Assembly (NCBI GenBank): GCA_020631735.1
Contig: CM036160.1
Coordinates: 114,434,680-114,498,679, forward strand
Source of the DNA: Saccharum officinarum
Lineage: Eukaryota > Streptophyta > Magnoliopsida > Poales > Poaceae
Direction of reading: 5' to 3'
DNA length: 64,000 bases
A model generated the notes under the pieces. The model had not been told where the DNA came from, did not search any database, and saw nothing but the letters and a program-made list of their open reading frames with translations. Positions 22,028 to 35,597 of the stretch are shown piece after piece. Each line of letters starts with the position of its first letter. Positions within the stretch are counted from its first letter, which is position 1. A program made the translations under genes and the position numbers.

Positions 22028-24091
22028 ATGGCTCAATTAAGCTTGCACATCAACAACACCAAGAAGGCACCTCACTTTGATGGCACAAATTATGCATATT
22101 GGAAGGTTAAGATGACCGCACACCTAAAGTCAATCAATAGAGAAGTGTGGAAGGTCACCGAAACAAAATTTGAGGTTGCTAATCCGGAAGCACCTACACC
22201 GGTAGAGGAGAAGAAGCTCCAATGCAATGATATTGCCATTAGTGCTCTTCATGAGGCACTAGATGACAAGACATTTGAGCAAGTAAAGAACATAGAGATT
22301 GCTCATGATGCTTGGGCCAAGCTAGAAGAAACATTTGAGGGCACCGAAGGTACAAAGACCGCTAAAGCATATATCTTGCAAGAAAAATTTCAAGCTTCAA
22401 GATGCAAGATGATGAGAGTGTACCGGAGATGTTTCATAGGTTGCAAGTCATTGTCAATGAGCTCAAGGCACTTGGTGAGGAGGTCAAGGACAATCAATTC
22501 TCTATGAAGTTCTTGAGAAGTCTACCCAAGAGATTTGATACATTGATCACCGTGCTAGTGAGGACTACATTGAAGGATTCAACTCCTCAACAAATATTTC
22601 AAGAAGTGATGACCGATGATTCATATAGAGAAGATGATGAGAAGGATGAGTTGGTCAAGAAGAAGAAGAAGGAAAATGAGAAGAAAGATGATGAAAAGAA
22701 GAAGAGTGTGGCATTCAAAGCCACCACATCCAAGAGCAAATCCAAGATTGAATCATCAAGTGATGAAGACTCAAGCTCTTGTGATAGTGATGACATTGAT
22801 GAGAAGATGGCTCTCTTTGTCAAGCAATTTGGTAAATTCATGAAGAAGAAAGGCTATCGTGCAAGAAGGAGGAAGAACTCATCCAAGAAGAGTGAGCATA
22901 CCATGAGATGCTTTAGATGCCATAGCAAGGACCATCTCATTGCAAAGTGTCCTTATGATAGTGATGATGAAGATGCTATCAAGAAAGAGAAGAAGAAGCA
23001 AGAAAAGAAAAAGAGCTCTTATAAGAAAGAAGAATGATTCTCATGTTGCTACATGGGATAGTGATGATTCCTCAAGTGATGATGAGGATGACTACAAGAG
23101 CAAGAAGAAGGGACATGCTAGCATTGCCATCCAAGAGAAGGTCTCCCTCTTCGACACTCCATCGTGCTTCATGGCTAAGGCCGCTAAGGTATCATCCGAC
23201 GATGAGAGTGATCATGATAATGCTAGTGATAGTGATAGTGATGAAGAAGAATTCACAAAGATGAACTAATCACTATGCTAGAAGATTGCACTCAACATTT
23301 TAAAGAATCTAGAAAGGAGTGCAAGGGCTTGCTTAAGGAAAAGAAAAACCTTATGCAAGAACTTGATGAGCTTAGGGCATCTTATGAGAGTCTAAAGGTA
23401 GACCATAAGAAGCTTCAAAAGTCTCACACTAAGCTTGAAGAAGCTCATTCCTCTCTAGTTGAAAAATGTGAAAACATGCCAACTAATGTTGAGAAAGCTA
23501 AAACTTGTAACATAGGCATATCATGTGATATAATTGATGAAACTTTTCATAAGCCTATTATTGTTGCTCCTACTAACCCTTCATGTAGCTCATCTACATC
23601 ATCCTCATCTAGTAGTGATGGTTCACTTTGACTCCACACTTATAGTTGAGAATGAAAATCTCAAGAAGGAGGTAAAAGAGCTCAATCACACATTAGCTAA
23701 GGCTTATGGTGGTGAGGACCGCTTGCTTATGTGCTTGGGTAGCCAAAGAGCTTCTCTCTACAAAGAGGGATTGGGCTATAACCCCAAGAAAGGCAAGGCC
23801 GCTTTTGCTCCTCACAAGACTCGTTTTGTGAAGAACAATGGTAGCTATTGCAAAAGTTGCAAGCAAGTTGGTCACATAGAGCAACATTGCATGAACAAGA
23901 AATCCAATGCAAATGTATCCTCAATCAAGTTTAATTCTTTCTATATGCTTACCAAGGGTACAAATGGTGTTCATGCTAAGTTTATTGGTACACCATGGAT
24001 GGGCTCAAAGAAGAAAGCCATTTGGGTACCAAAGAGCTTAGTCTCTAACCTTGGAGGACCCAAACAAGTTTGGGTACCTAAAAAGAATTGA
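22028..24091 (+). pseudogene. Copia gag (UBN2-type) region, frameshifted
   Basis: The capsid-like part starts at an ATG (22028) and shows the copia gag hallmarks APHFDGTNYAYWKVKM and ILQEKFQ. Frame breaks fall near 22400, 23030, 23270 and 23620. A first zinc knuckle CFRCHSKDHLIAKC follows a lysine/aspartate-rich stretch; a second, CKSCKQVGHIEQHC, lies near 23850. Between them is a coiled-coil-like segment (residues rich in K, E and L near 23300-23500), characteristic of the long SIRE gag. It ends in TGA after VWVPKKN. The product would package element RNA; this copy cannot make it intact. Confidence 0.85.
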
Positions 24092-24133
24092 TCTTGTCTT
24101 GTAGGTCAATTACAAAGCCGGAGGAAGCATTGG

Positions 24134-27100
24134 GTGCTTGATAGTGGGTGCACTCAACATATGACCGGAGACTCTTGTATGTTCAATTCAATTGATACAA
24201 GTCAAAATGGTGGTTTTGATGCTATCACTTTTGGCAACAACAAGAAAGGCAAGGTCAAGGGGCTTGGTAAAATTGCTATCTCAAATGACATGAGCATATC
24301 TAATGTGTTGCTAGTTGAGAGCTTAGATTTCAATCTTTTATCGGTGGCACAACTTTGTGATCTTGGCTTCAAGTGCATATTTGGTAGTGATGATGTTGAA
24401 GTCATAAGTGTTGATGGATCAAACTTGATATTCAAAGGATTTAGACATGGTAGCTTATACTTGGTTGACTTCAATGATAGTGAGACACAATTGACATCAT
24501 GCTTGCTTAGTAAATCTAGTATGGGTTGGTTATGGCATAGAAGGCTTGGTCATGTTGGAATGAAACAATTGAACAAACTTTTGAGGCATGACTTAGTTAG
24601 AGGATTGAAGGATGTCACCTTTGAGAAGGATAAACTATGTAGTGCTTGTCAAGCCGGCAAACAAGTTGGAAATACACATCCTAGTAAGAGTGAAATGAGC
24701 ACATTAAAAGCATTTGAGCTATTGCACATGGACTTGTTTGGGCCAACAACATACACTAGCATTGGTGGCAAACAAGTATGGCTTTGTGATAGTGGATGAC
24801 TACACTAGATACACTTGGGTGTTCTTTCTCTATGACAAGAGTGATGTACATGATCTATTCAAGTCTTTTGTCAAGAGGGTGCAAAATGAGTTTGAGACTA
24901 CCATCAAGAAGATTAGAAGTGACAATGGTAGTGAGTTCAAGAACACAAGAATTGAAGATTTATGTGATGATCTTGGTATTGGACATCAATTCTCACCAAC
25001 ATACACTCCTCAATCCAATGGTGTAGTTGAAAGGAAAAAATAGAACTTTGATTGATATGGCTAGATCAATGCTTAGTGAATACAATGTGAGTCATTCATT
25101 TTGGAGTGAAGCTATCAACACGGCTTGCTATTGTAGCAACCGTCTCTATTGCCATGGGAAGCTTGGAAAGACACCATATGAGCTATTGAATGGAAGAAAG
25201 CCCAACATTGCATACTTTAGAGTGTTTGGTTGCAAATGCTATATTCTCAAGAAAGGCACTAGATTGAGCAAGTTTGAAAAGAAATGTGATGAAGGGTTCT
25301 TACTTGGTTATTCTACCACAAGCAAAGCATATAGAGTTTGGAATCTCACAAATGGCACCTTGGAAGAAGTTCATGATGTTGAGTTTGATGAAACCCAAGG
25401 GTCTCAAAATGAAGCTCAAAACCTTGATGATGTGAGAGGAGATCAATTGTCAAATGCAATGAAGAACATGGACATTGGTGACATAAGGCCGAGGCAAGTT
25501 GATGATGATGATATTCATGTGATCAACCAAAGTGTGCAAATTGATACAAATCAAGCAAGCTCTAGTGGTTCTCATGATGAAGTGCAAGATCAAGGTCAAA
25601 CAAGTGAAAGCAATCAACTCCCAATACTCCAACCTACTAGTATTGCTAGAGATCATCCATTGGATCAAATCATTGGTGGAATTCAAAGTGGTGTTCAAAC
25701 TAGATCAAGGCTAGCATCCTTTTGTGAGCACTACTCATTTGTGTCACTTGAAGAACCTAAGAAAATAGAAGATGCATTGAAAGATTCCGATTGGGTAAAT
25801 GCCATGCATGAAGAGCTAAACAACTTCATTAGAAATCAAGTTTGGGAACTTAGTTGAAAGGCCAAAGAACTACAATGTGATTGGTACTAAGTGGGTCTTT
25901 AGAAACAAGCAAGATCAAGATGGTGTAGTTGTAAGAAAACAAAGCAAGATTGGTTGCACAAGGTTACACACAAGTTGAAGGTCTTGACTTTGGAGAGACA
26001 TATGCACCGGTTGCAAGATTGGAGGCTATTAGAATCTTATTAGCATATGCTTGTGCACATAATATCAAGCTCTATCAAATGGATGTCAAGAGTGCATTTC
26101 TCAATGGCTACATCAATGAAGAAGTTTATGTTGAGCAACCTCCCGGTTTTGAAGATGACAAGAAGCCTGACCATATTTACAAGCTAAAGAAGGCATTGTA
26201 TGGTTTGAAGCAAGCACCTAGAGCATGGTATGAGAGGTTGAGGGACTTTCTCCTCTCTAAAGGGTTCAAGATGGGAAAGGTTGACACCACTCTCTTCACC
26301 AAGAAGCTTGGAAATGACTTGTTTGTGTTGCAAATCTATGTTGATGATATTATCTTTGGATCAACTAACCAAGACTTTTGTGAAGAGTTTGGAAATATGA
26401 TGGCTAATGAGTTTGAAATGTCTATGATTGGAGAGCTTAGTTACTTTCTTGGACTTCAAATCAAGCAAATGAAGAATGGCACTTTTGTAAGTCAAGGCAA
26501 GTACATTAAGGACATGATCAAGAAGTTTGAATTGCAAGATGCTAAGCCAATGAGTACACCAATGGGCACAAATGATTAATTGGGTATTGATGATAGTGGA
26601 AACATGGTAGATCAAAAGCAATACCGGTCTATGATTGGAAGTTTGCTCTATGTCACCGCCTCTAGGCCGGATGTGATGTTTAGTGTGTGCAAGTGTGCAA
26701 GATATCAAGCTTCACCTAGAGAAAGTCACTTGAAAGCAACCAAGAGGATATTGAGATATCTTAAGGGCACTCATGATGTTGGATTATGGTATCCCAAGGG
26801 GTCTAACTTTGAGTTGATTGGATATTCAGACTCTGACTATGGTGGTTGCAAGATTGATAGAATGAGCACAAGTGGCACTTGTCAAATGCTTGGAAGGTCT
26901 CTTGTTTCATGGTCATCAAAGAAACAAAATAGTGTTGCACTATCTACTGCCGAGGCCGAATACATTAGTGCCGGTAGTTGTTGTGCACAATTGCTTTGGA
27001 TGAAGGCCACTTTGAATGACTTTGGAATTAAATTCAAGAATATGCCTTTGTTTTGTGATAATGAAAGTGCTATCAAGATGACACAAAATCCGGTTCAACA

Positions 27101-27290
27101 TTCAAGAACCAAGCACATTGACATAAGGCATCACTTCATAAGAGACCATCAACAAAAGGGTGATATTAGCATTAAGAGCATTGGCACCGAAGATCAACTA
27201 GCCGACATCTTTATAAAGCCACTTGATGAAAAGAGATTTTACAAGTTGAAGAATGAATTGAACATACTTGATTTCTCCAACTTGAAATGA
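24134..27290 (+). pseudogene. Copia pol: protease, integrase, RT, RNase H, frameshifted
   Basis: The protease starts at VLDSGCTQHMTGD. The integrase zinc domain has WHRRLGHVGMKQL and CSACQAGKQ; the core shows VIVDDYTRYTW and RSDNGSEF. RT begins around 25860 with [23 protein letters not shown] and the catalytic [10 protein letters not shown]. RNase H has SDSDYGGCK, SSKKQNSVALSTAEAEY and KHIDIRHHFIRD, ending at TGA 27290. Breaks: frame change near 24780, an extra base giving TAG near 25041, frame changes near 25855 and 25940, and a stop at 26579. Domain order and sequence match the second copy at 59640-62738. Confidence 0.88.
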
Positions 27291-28358
27291 GTGCACCCCC
27301 ACATTCTTATATGACATGCCTCTCCTCCAACATAGCAAGGTAAAGTTGTTTGGCATATCATCCATACTTTGATAAGGACATGTTTAGAACATATAGACAT
27401 ATTTGCATGACAAATAGGCTAATTCATGAAAATCAAATGAGTTTAATGTATATATGGTACCACTATTGCTTCTATGTTTGATTGACCTAGTGGTAGCATA
27501 TGACATGTTTGTGGGCTTGCAAACCTAGTGTTGAATCTAGAAAATGAGCTCATGATGTGTATTTCAACATGGTCAAGATAACCCTTATACGTTATGAGGT
27601 GTGAAGAAGCTTGTCCTTGGATCAAACCGAATTACATATTCTAGGCAAGTGATCTAGATTGAACCATCATGTGGACTCCCTCATATTGATTGACTTATCT
27701 CTCACTAAAATTGGCACCTTTTTGGTGATTGTTGACAAAGGGGGAGAGAAAAGTCATAAAAATAGAAAAATCACAAAGATAAAAAGTTAAGTTACTAAGG
27801 GGGAGAGAAAGCAAAAGATATGACATTAGAAAGGGATCAATTAAAATTGAGCACACAAGTAGGGGGAGCAAGCTCATGAATTATTTGGTGCATTTGTATG
27901 TGCATTAACATGATGAAATGTTGCATTGCAAAGTTTAATTTTGATATTCATGATTGAATGGTGTATGCTAGATATAGAACTTGAATGATGTTTTGTTAAG
28001 AGTAACTTTACATGTGGTATCTAGACACCTTTGCTCATAATGTTGATCTCACGGGGTACTTTAGTGTTTGTGATCTTTACAAGTGATGTATTAAAAATGG
28101 TGTCTAGCTACATCGATGCTAAGGGTGGTATATAAAGGCAACTCCGATTGGTATCACGCTTCAAAGGTCCATTCTATATACCTTAGCATCAATTTGATAG
28201 TAGTAACTCTCCCAAAATTCAAATCCATACATATGTGCACAATTGAACCAAACTCATAGAAGCACATAGGTAGGGGGAGCTAATACTATCGAAATTGAAA
28301 ATTGATTTCATTTCATATCTTTGTGATGGTTGTCATCAATTACCAAAAAGGGGGAGAT
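27291..28358 (+). other. Non-coding 3' region of the copia element with repeated purine tracts
   Basis: No open frame of an envelope-like protein remains. G-rich purine tracts occur at about 27737, 27797, 27861 and 28270, before the true polypurine tract at 28345-28358 that abuts the LTR. Confidence 0.7.
28345..28358 (+). other. Polypurine tract
   Basis: AAAAAGGGGGAGAT directly before the LTR start TGAAAGCCC; the plus-strand priming site. Confidence 0.85.
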
Positions 28359-30311
28359 TGAAAGCCCAAGTTTGGTTTTGGTAATTAATGACATCAAGTT
28401 GCTAATGCTATTGTATTAAGTGTTTTGAGTTAGGCATAAGCAACGCATGTGATGAAGGTGTACGTGGCAAGGAGTGGTGGCCACAAGATCACAAAGAGAT
28501 GGTGCATGGACGTGAAATGTTGATCATGGTGGAGATGCACATAATATGATGAACTTGATGATCAAGTGGAGGAGAAGGATCTAAGAGCGCAAGGCAAAGG
28601 TATAAACCATAGGGTTTTCCTTTTACCGGTCTAAGATGAGTAGAGAAGTGATTGACCGGATTTAGGATACATAGCCGACTATCAAGAGGGGCAATCACGG
28701 TTAGCTCGGAAATCAAGTGCCACTAGATCAATGTCTTGAGCATATGCATTAGGATCTAGTAAAGAGCTAACATAACGCCTTGCAAAATGATTATGAAATG
28801 CTAACACACATGCACATGGAGGTGTACACTTGGTGGTGTTAGCACAGTTGCGAAGGCGGTGGAGTTTAAGCGGTAGAGAGGGGTTTGGGTTCCTCTCTCC
28901 CTCTCGCCGAGCTTGCGAGGCGGGATTCGGCGCTTTTTGAAGAAGTGAAACGCCTATTTTCTACTGCGCCGGAAGTCGGAAAAGAAACGGAGGCGAAAGG
29001 AGGTCACTGCGTTGATCGGACGCTGCACCGGACGCGGTCACGGTTTCACCGGACGCGTCCGGTCAGTTCAACGCGGCGCGAGTGCTAGGGTTTGTGACCG
29101 GACGCGGGTCTGGCCTGACCAGCGCGTCCGGTCAGTTCAACTGGGCGTAAGAGAGAAGCGCGCGACCGGCGCGTCCGGTCCTTCACGGGACCGGAGCGTC
29201 CGGTCACGCGTCCAGAAACACAGAGCGAAGCGGAGTGACGATCGGACGCGTGGCGCGTCCGGTCACGTGCGATCGGACGCGTCCGGTCGCAGCTGGAGCT
29301 TACTGGAACGCGACCGGACGCTGACACTGTCGCGTCCAGTCACTCGGTTGAGCGCGTCCGGTCAGGGCAACGGCTAGTTCTGACGCGCACTGTTCACGTT
29401 TGTCGTGTAGTGACCGGACGCGTCCGGTCACCCTGACCGGAGCGTCCGGTCAGCGCGATTTTCACTGAGCCGTCTGTAACGGCTAGCTGCGTACCCCTTC
29501 GTTATAAATAGAGGATGTCCGGGGTTTGAGGGTAACTCTTGCATATTTTGAGATATAGAGACATCCCTTGAGCTAGAGAACAACCCCTCCACTCATCTCT
29601 TTGATTGATTGCACATCTTGAGTGAGATTGAGTGAGATTCAAGTGCTTTGCTTGAGAGTTGCATTTTAGAGGCACTTGATCTTCGAGTTGCTGCGGATTT
29701 CTCGTTACTCTTCCGTGTTTCCCGACACGGTAGACGGCTTGGAGCAGCGGAGGTGATTGAGCTCACGATTGGAGATTGTTGGAGCCTTCACCAAGTGTTG
29801 TAAGGGGTTCTTGATCCTTCCCCGCGGGAGTTCGCAAATTGGATACTCTAGTGGAGCTCGTGGCTTGGAGGATCCCCGTCTTGTGTGCGGTTGTGCGGCG
29901 CTCGCCGAGGGCTCAACTGTTGATAGTTGATTAGCTCGCGAACCGACAAGTGGGTGCATCGCCACAACGAGGAGTAGCTTGCCGGGAAGCAAGTGAACCT
30001 CGGGATAAATTCTTGTGTCATTCTCTTCCCGAGGATTTCTCTTGTGTGATTGATTGATTGGTACTTCTCATCTCTACACGGCGGTATAATCACTCGAAGC
30101 TCTTCTCTCGTTTTACATCTTGTATCTAGCTTGTTGTTGTTGTAGTGTTTAGTGGATAGCCTTGTACTAGACTTGTGTAGGTGGCTTGCTTAATTAGTTA
30201 GAGCTAGTGCATTTTGCTCCGCCACCTTTTATACTAACTTGTGGTTAAGTAATTCTTGTAGAAGTTTTAATTAGGCTATTCACCCCCCGCTCTAGCCATT
30301 CGGACCTTACA
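28359..30311 (+). repeat. 3' LTR of the copia element, 1953 bp
   Basis: Begins TGAAAGCCCAAGTTTGG and ends GGACCTTACA. It carries the same palindrome array (about 29020-29455, perfect 20-mer at 29411-29430) and the TATA box TTATAAATA near 29504. It differs from the 5' LTR by scattered single changes. Confidence 0.93.
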
Positions 30312-30585
30312 CCAGAGCGTCGAGGTAATTGATCCATACATTACCAACCAAGTGGATGGCATCCATACAATTTCACGCCGTATGGACGACGAAACAGAAA
30401 CAAACAAGGCCCCCAAGTTAGTCTTTATAATAAGCCACCTAAGAGTCCTTATTTGGGCTAAGGGTTGTGATCACTGGCATACCTATAAAATAATTTTTAG
30501 AGTTTAACCCTTTTCGCAAACAAATACTTTTGTTTTTAATTACCCGTAAGATGTTTTTAATGTTGAATTATGCTCCGATACCAGC
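30312..30585 (-). mobile_element. Internal stub of a Tekay-like element with primer-binding site
   Basis: On the minus strand TGGTATCGGAG (30573-30583) follows the LTR end TGTTACA by two bases, a tRNA-Met primer site. About 260 bp of leader remain before the copia 3' LTR. The copia element probably inserted here or displaced the rest. Confidence 0.65.
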
Positions 30586-33500
30586 TGTAACAGAACCGAC
30601 CAAATTATAAGAGCACAAGTACAAAAACAAGCACCGAAGCGCTCAAATTTTCGAACTTGAGCCCATATAATCCCGGTAGTCAATCGAAACCACGAAGGAT
30701 TTCAAACCAACTCGCTTACAACCAGGATCGTATCATTCAACATACAACATCATACGTTACATTTCACAAGTAGTGCTGAAATAGTTTACACAAACGGAGT
30801 AGCAATTATTACAAACCAAGTTTGAAAGTAGCGGAAGCATAACACACACTAGTTAATTAAATACTGCCAGTCTGGATGATCGACAACCCGCAAAAGCATG
30901 AGAAAAGTACATAAAGACGATCACGCCCTTGTGATCTAGTCATCATCACCCGCAGGGTGGAGACACGTCTTGCAGAATCCCTGATAAAGCATGTCATCTG
31001 CAACAGGAGGGAATAAACCCTGAGTACTGGAATGTACTCAGCTAGACTTACCCGTCGAAAACCAGAAATAAGATGACACCAAGGATTATGCAAGGCTTAC
31101 ACAAGAGGCTAGCTGGCATAACATTTTGCATAAAGGCATAAGTAATTGAAACTCTTATAATCTGTACTAGCAGTTATTTTTAGCATTTACCTGTCATCTA
31201 TCTTAGCACCTGTACTAAACATGCACTTGATTATAATCAAACAACATTATTATTATATCCATAGCAGGTATATCATTATGGCAACATTGTATCATTCCCT
31301 TAACCACCAGTTCATTTAATGAGTTCTACGTTGCCGCTGCTCAAGTCAAGTGCTCACTAACCGGGAGCGACGGCGATTCGAATCGAATTCCTATCCAGCT
31401 GGAGGGGTATTTCTAACACTCACCGTGCAGACCCCTGCCAGGGTCGCACAGGCCACCGTTTCATATGATTCAGGAATCGCGGGTCCGAATAATGTCGCGA
31501 CCCCAAGGGCGACACTCTGCCAGGTGATAGGGACTCTAACCCCCCCTTGGTCTCACGCCAATGTCCCCAAGCACATCCTTTCTCTCCTCCAAGAAGCAAC
31601 CTACCATTCGATTCCCGGCCTGAACCACATTACTCGGCTTCGCGGTCGGAACGACTTATCCGGCCAACTAAGTGTTAGACTGCGTTCAACATGACTCAAG
31701 GACGTACAGCGAATCGGTCCTTAAACGACTCAGACGGGCATAGCTCCACACCCAAGACGTGAAGTGTCTTGCGGCTGTACTATCGAACTCACGTCCGGTC
31801 TCGATTTCATTATTAAGCATGGTTCCATCACGATAGCCATAAGCCACTCGCGACTCCTTCCTACATCTCGCGGATGACCGGAAATCACCCGACTTCTACC
31901 GTACTAAGCAGGGCTAAGCATCGACACGTGCCTACACCTAATATAGGATTCAATACGATATCTGGACAAGGACAGGTATAATGCAACAAGTGTTTTCATA
32001 TAACTCCTACAACTTAATGCAGTAAACAATTAAAAGTACTCAAGATTAATTTATAAATCAGTAGGTTCAGCATGCACCGGGGCTTGCCTTTCAGAAAAGT
32101 TGAAGGCCGGTGGTCAGGGCACTCGGGTAGATCTTCTGACGGAGCTTCCCCGACGTTGGGTTCTTCTGCTAATTCCTCCGGTTGACTCAGCACCTCCTCC
32201 GGTATCGCTTGTTCGAATTCGAGGAGTGTCACCCCCTCCGGTACACCTATTGCATGAGTGCATAATAAATCTCATGAATGCATAATGAAAGATGCAATAT
32301 GCTCGGAATGAAATGCATTACAACAATTTAACGCTCTACTCAAATCACTTCACAAGAGTAGGTGCAAATTTCCTTTCCGGTAGAGAAGTACTCACCTAAT
32401 CTACTTAACCTAAGATAAAGCTGCTCATCCTCAGTTAAGGCCCTAACACCTAACAATTACAAAAGTAGCATGTCTTAGGATAATACACCATATCAATCAG
32501 CAAAACACCACAGTAAGCATTCTGGACAGTAGCTACTTGTTTTTACCACAACTGAAGATTTACAATTCCAAAAGATATGATCTAAGACAATCTGGAAAGC
32601 CTAAGAAATGCACTACAATTCATTTTCAGACCTCAACTCCAAACTCCTAAGTTTTCCATGTTAAACTTCACAAGTTCCAGAATCTGTCCTTTCAAAACAG
32701 AGAGTAGCAGATTTTGAACTGCCACTTTAAACAACAGTAACTCTCAAACTACTAAGCCAAATGCTTCCAAATTTTAACACAAGCTAGTTCATCAAGTTTA
32801 CTCCAACTTTGGTATTTACAAGTTGTCCAGCAACCAATTTTTATCAAAGCCAAATTTAGAATTACTACTAGCTGTGCAGAAAACCTAAAATTACAAAGGT
32901 TAAATATTTATTGATGTGACAAACATTCTCTAAGACCAAACTAATACTACTACAAGTTCACAAATGTCACAAGAACACCAGAGAGTAAGGTGTGCCCACC
33001 TAGAATATTTATTTAAACCCATTTCTTAATTTACTTAAGTAATTAAGTGAAATTTCAAACATATATGTAAACTGCTCCCAAAATTCTACAAAAATTACAG
33101 AGGACTCTTTGACCCAAAAAGAGACCATAGTAAAAATTTGAACAAGTTTTATTCACAGAAACTCTCTAAACAAAATTCACAAGCCAAAAAGGCTGATTTT
33201 TGTATAAATAACAAAGCATAGTCAAAAGTGTCAAACAACAGATTTCTTAATTTTCTTGGACACTCTAGGTACCAAGACATTCTCCAAAAATTTATATGAA
33301 CATTGCACATGTAGAAAAATTACAAAAATTCATTTAAGTATTTCCTAGAATAACAAGATAGCATTATAACTTGGAAATTACTTAAGCACTGATGCCCAAA
33401 TTTTTACCAGAGCTAGGGCTAGCATAGAGTAACCTACCCACCAAATTTCATGATTTATGGAACACTACAGCTCAAGTTATAAATTTAACAAATTTGCATG

Positions 33501-35424
33501 CATTCCAAAACACATTTAAAGGATCTATTAAATTCTTACAGACTTTAAACATCTCATGCCAGATCCATATTTTTCTAAAATACTACACATTATGTAGACC
33601 CTAATAAAATTTATCTCATGCTTTTTGGATCATTAAAACCCTAGATCTATATTTTTCCAACTTGTACAAAAATCAGTGACAAAATAATAAAAATAAATTT
33701 CATTTCGGATGAACTGGGCCGGCCCGGAAAAACTCGGCCCACACTCGCGCGCGCGCGGCCCGCTCAGCGCTCCCGCCCGCGCTTGGCAACTGACAGGCGG
33801 GCCCCCGCAGTCAGGGACAGAGGGACAGGGGAGGCGGAGACCCGCGAGCTCCGACGAGCTTGAGCTCGCCGGAGAAGAGCTCGCTCGGCCAATTGAGCAC
33901 CGCCTCGTGTTCTCCGTCACCCGGTGCGTCGATTGGTGCTCGTGTAATGGATGGGGATGGGATGGAAGGGGCTTGTCACCGCGAGCGGCGGCCGGTGATG
34001 TCCGGTGGCGGCGCACCGTCGCCGGTGAGGATGTACGGTGCGGTCTAGGCTCGGTACGAGCTTCACCGAAGCTAGGCGGATCCATTTTGCTAGGAAGGGA
34101 GGATGGAGAGAGACCCGAAGCACCCCGACCACGGTGAGGTCCCATGGCGGGCTCCGGCGACCTCTCGGAGACGGGGAAGAAAGCAATGCGGCTCACCTTG
34201 AGTCAAATCGCTGGCTTCGGTGGGTCAGGAAGATGGAGGGTGGTGAGGCGGAGGGATTGGCGAGGTCTAGCGGCCGGGGATGCGGTGTGGCTCGCGCTTG
34301 AGCTCGCCGGAGAAGAACGGCAGCGGCGGCTCGGTTTCGGTGTTCTTGGCAACTGGAAGAGAGGGGGCGGAGGAATGGAGACCGGCTCGCGCGTCGTGGC
34401 GTCTTGAAGGCGTCGCGGCCTGACTGGTGGGGCCAGGGCCGGCGTACGGGCGCCACCGCGCCTCCACGCGTCGACGACGGCCTGCGGCCGGTCGGCCACT
34501 CTGACGCTGACGAAACTGAATCGGCTGAATGGCGACAGCGATGGCCGACTGACAGAGCGACTTACACGATGATTATCTCCCAAACCGGTTCGAATTAGTC
34601 GAAGATGATTACACCAATTTTGTAGGGCTACATGAGGTCTACAAGTTTGTCAATTGGAGTTTGGACTGGTTCGGCCTAGATTTGAAACTACAGAGCTCCA
34701 AAGTGGTGCCCTTGAAACTGAAATGCAGTTTCAGAGATCAACACCGACTGAAACCCTAACTTCTTGGCACTATATCTCCTAAACTATTGAGAACCAGGTG
34801 ATGGTGATATTGACAATGTTGTAGAGCTACATGTGATCTACAAGTTTGTCAATATGAGTAAAAGCTGGTTTGGCCTGGTTTGCAAACTAAAAGCTCCTAA
34901 AGTAGGCATCAGTAAAACTGTAGGGTCAGATTCCAGACTTAGAAAAATTCTAAGTCTTGGAGCTACCTCTCTAGCTGACTTGTGGGCCACTTTTGAGCAT
35001 GTTAGGGTCAATTTCATGAGATGGTCATATTGAGACTTTTGTTCCTCATGAATTTCTTTACAACTTTGCTTAAGGTTGCTTCTCCATGCAAGATTTCTAA
35101 GCTGGACTTTTTAATTGGTCAAACCAGAGCCTTCTAGGGTCAAATGGTGGTCAAACTTCTCTTGGAGGGCAATTTTGTAATTTTGGTCAACATGAACCTT
35201 GTTGCAAATGTTACCCTAAGTATAACTAAGGTGTTGTAGGTCATGATTGGCTACCTTACCTTTTTGTTACACCAACTAACAAATACTTCATGAAATAAAT
35301 CAAACAAACCCTAGAATAATCACATGTGTTGCATCACATAAAATAACAACATGAATGATGCATGCTTATGCTTATGCAATGCAAATGCAATGCAATTATG
35401 GAGCTAAACACTTGAGGTGTTACA
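30586..35424 (-). mobile_element. Long LTR of a Tekay/Del-like gypsy element
   Basis: On the minus strand it starts TGTAACACCTCAAGTG and ends GGTTCTGTTACA, with a primer-binding site immediately beyond, so it is the 5' LTR. At 4839 bp it is very long, as in the Tekay chromovirus lineage. A GC-rich block at 33700-34600 generates many overlapping open frames on both strands; none shows a protein domain. An AT-rich block fills 32400-33700. I see no host gene inside. Confidence 0.68.
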
Positions 35425-35479
35425 TCGACCTCTACCGCTCTTTACATTATCGGCCCGCTTTAGAACTCCACTACGCACC
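35425..35479 (-). mobile_element. Fragment of the RTE LINE
   Basis: 55 bp nearly identical to 3748-3802 in the intronic LINE, sharing CTCTTTACATTATCGGCCCG. The long LTR ends exactly at its edge, so the gypsy element seems to have landed in an older LINE copy. Confidence 0.8.
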
Positions 35480-35597
35480 TGCTTAATGCAGTCAATAACT
35501 TAAAAAAAAACCTCACAAGTCACATCTCTAATTATCTTCTCAAGGATGGCTGTGTCATGTATTGTTTCAAAGTCTGAAATTGGTGTCATGCTTTTAG

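Larger units (their letters stand above)
20340..30311 (+). mobile_element. SIRE/Maximus Ty1-copia retrotransposon, frameshifted
   Basis: A full-layout element: 5' LTR (start lost in the gap), primer-binding site, gag, protease, integrase, reverse transcriptase, RNase H, a 1-kb non-coding 3' region, polypurine tract and 3' LTR. The order integrase before reverse transcriptase marks Ty1/copia; very long LTRs and the protein sequence mark the SIRE/Maximus lineage. About ten frameshifts or stops break gag-pol, so it cannot move alone. The LTRs are very similar but differ by scattered substitutions and indels, so the insertion is not brand new. Confidence 0.92.

Noticed and set aside
33633..34598. 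Many overlapping open frames of 60-190 codons on both strands
   Set aside because: They lie in the GC-rich block of the long gypsy LTR, overlap on all frames and show no domain or splice support.
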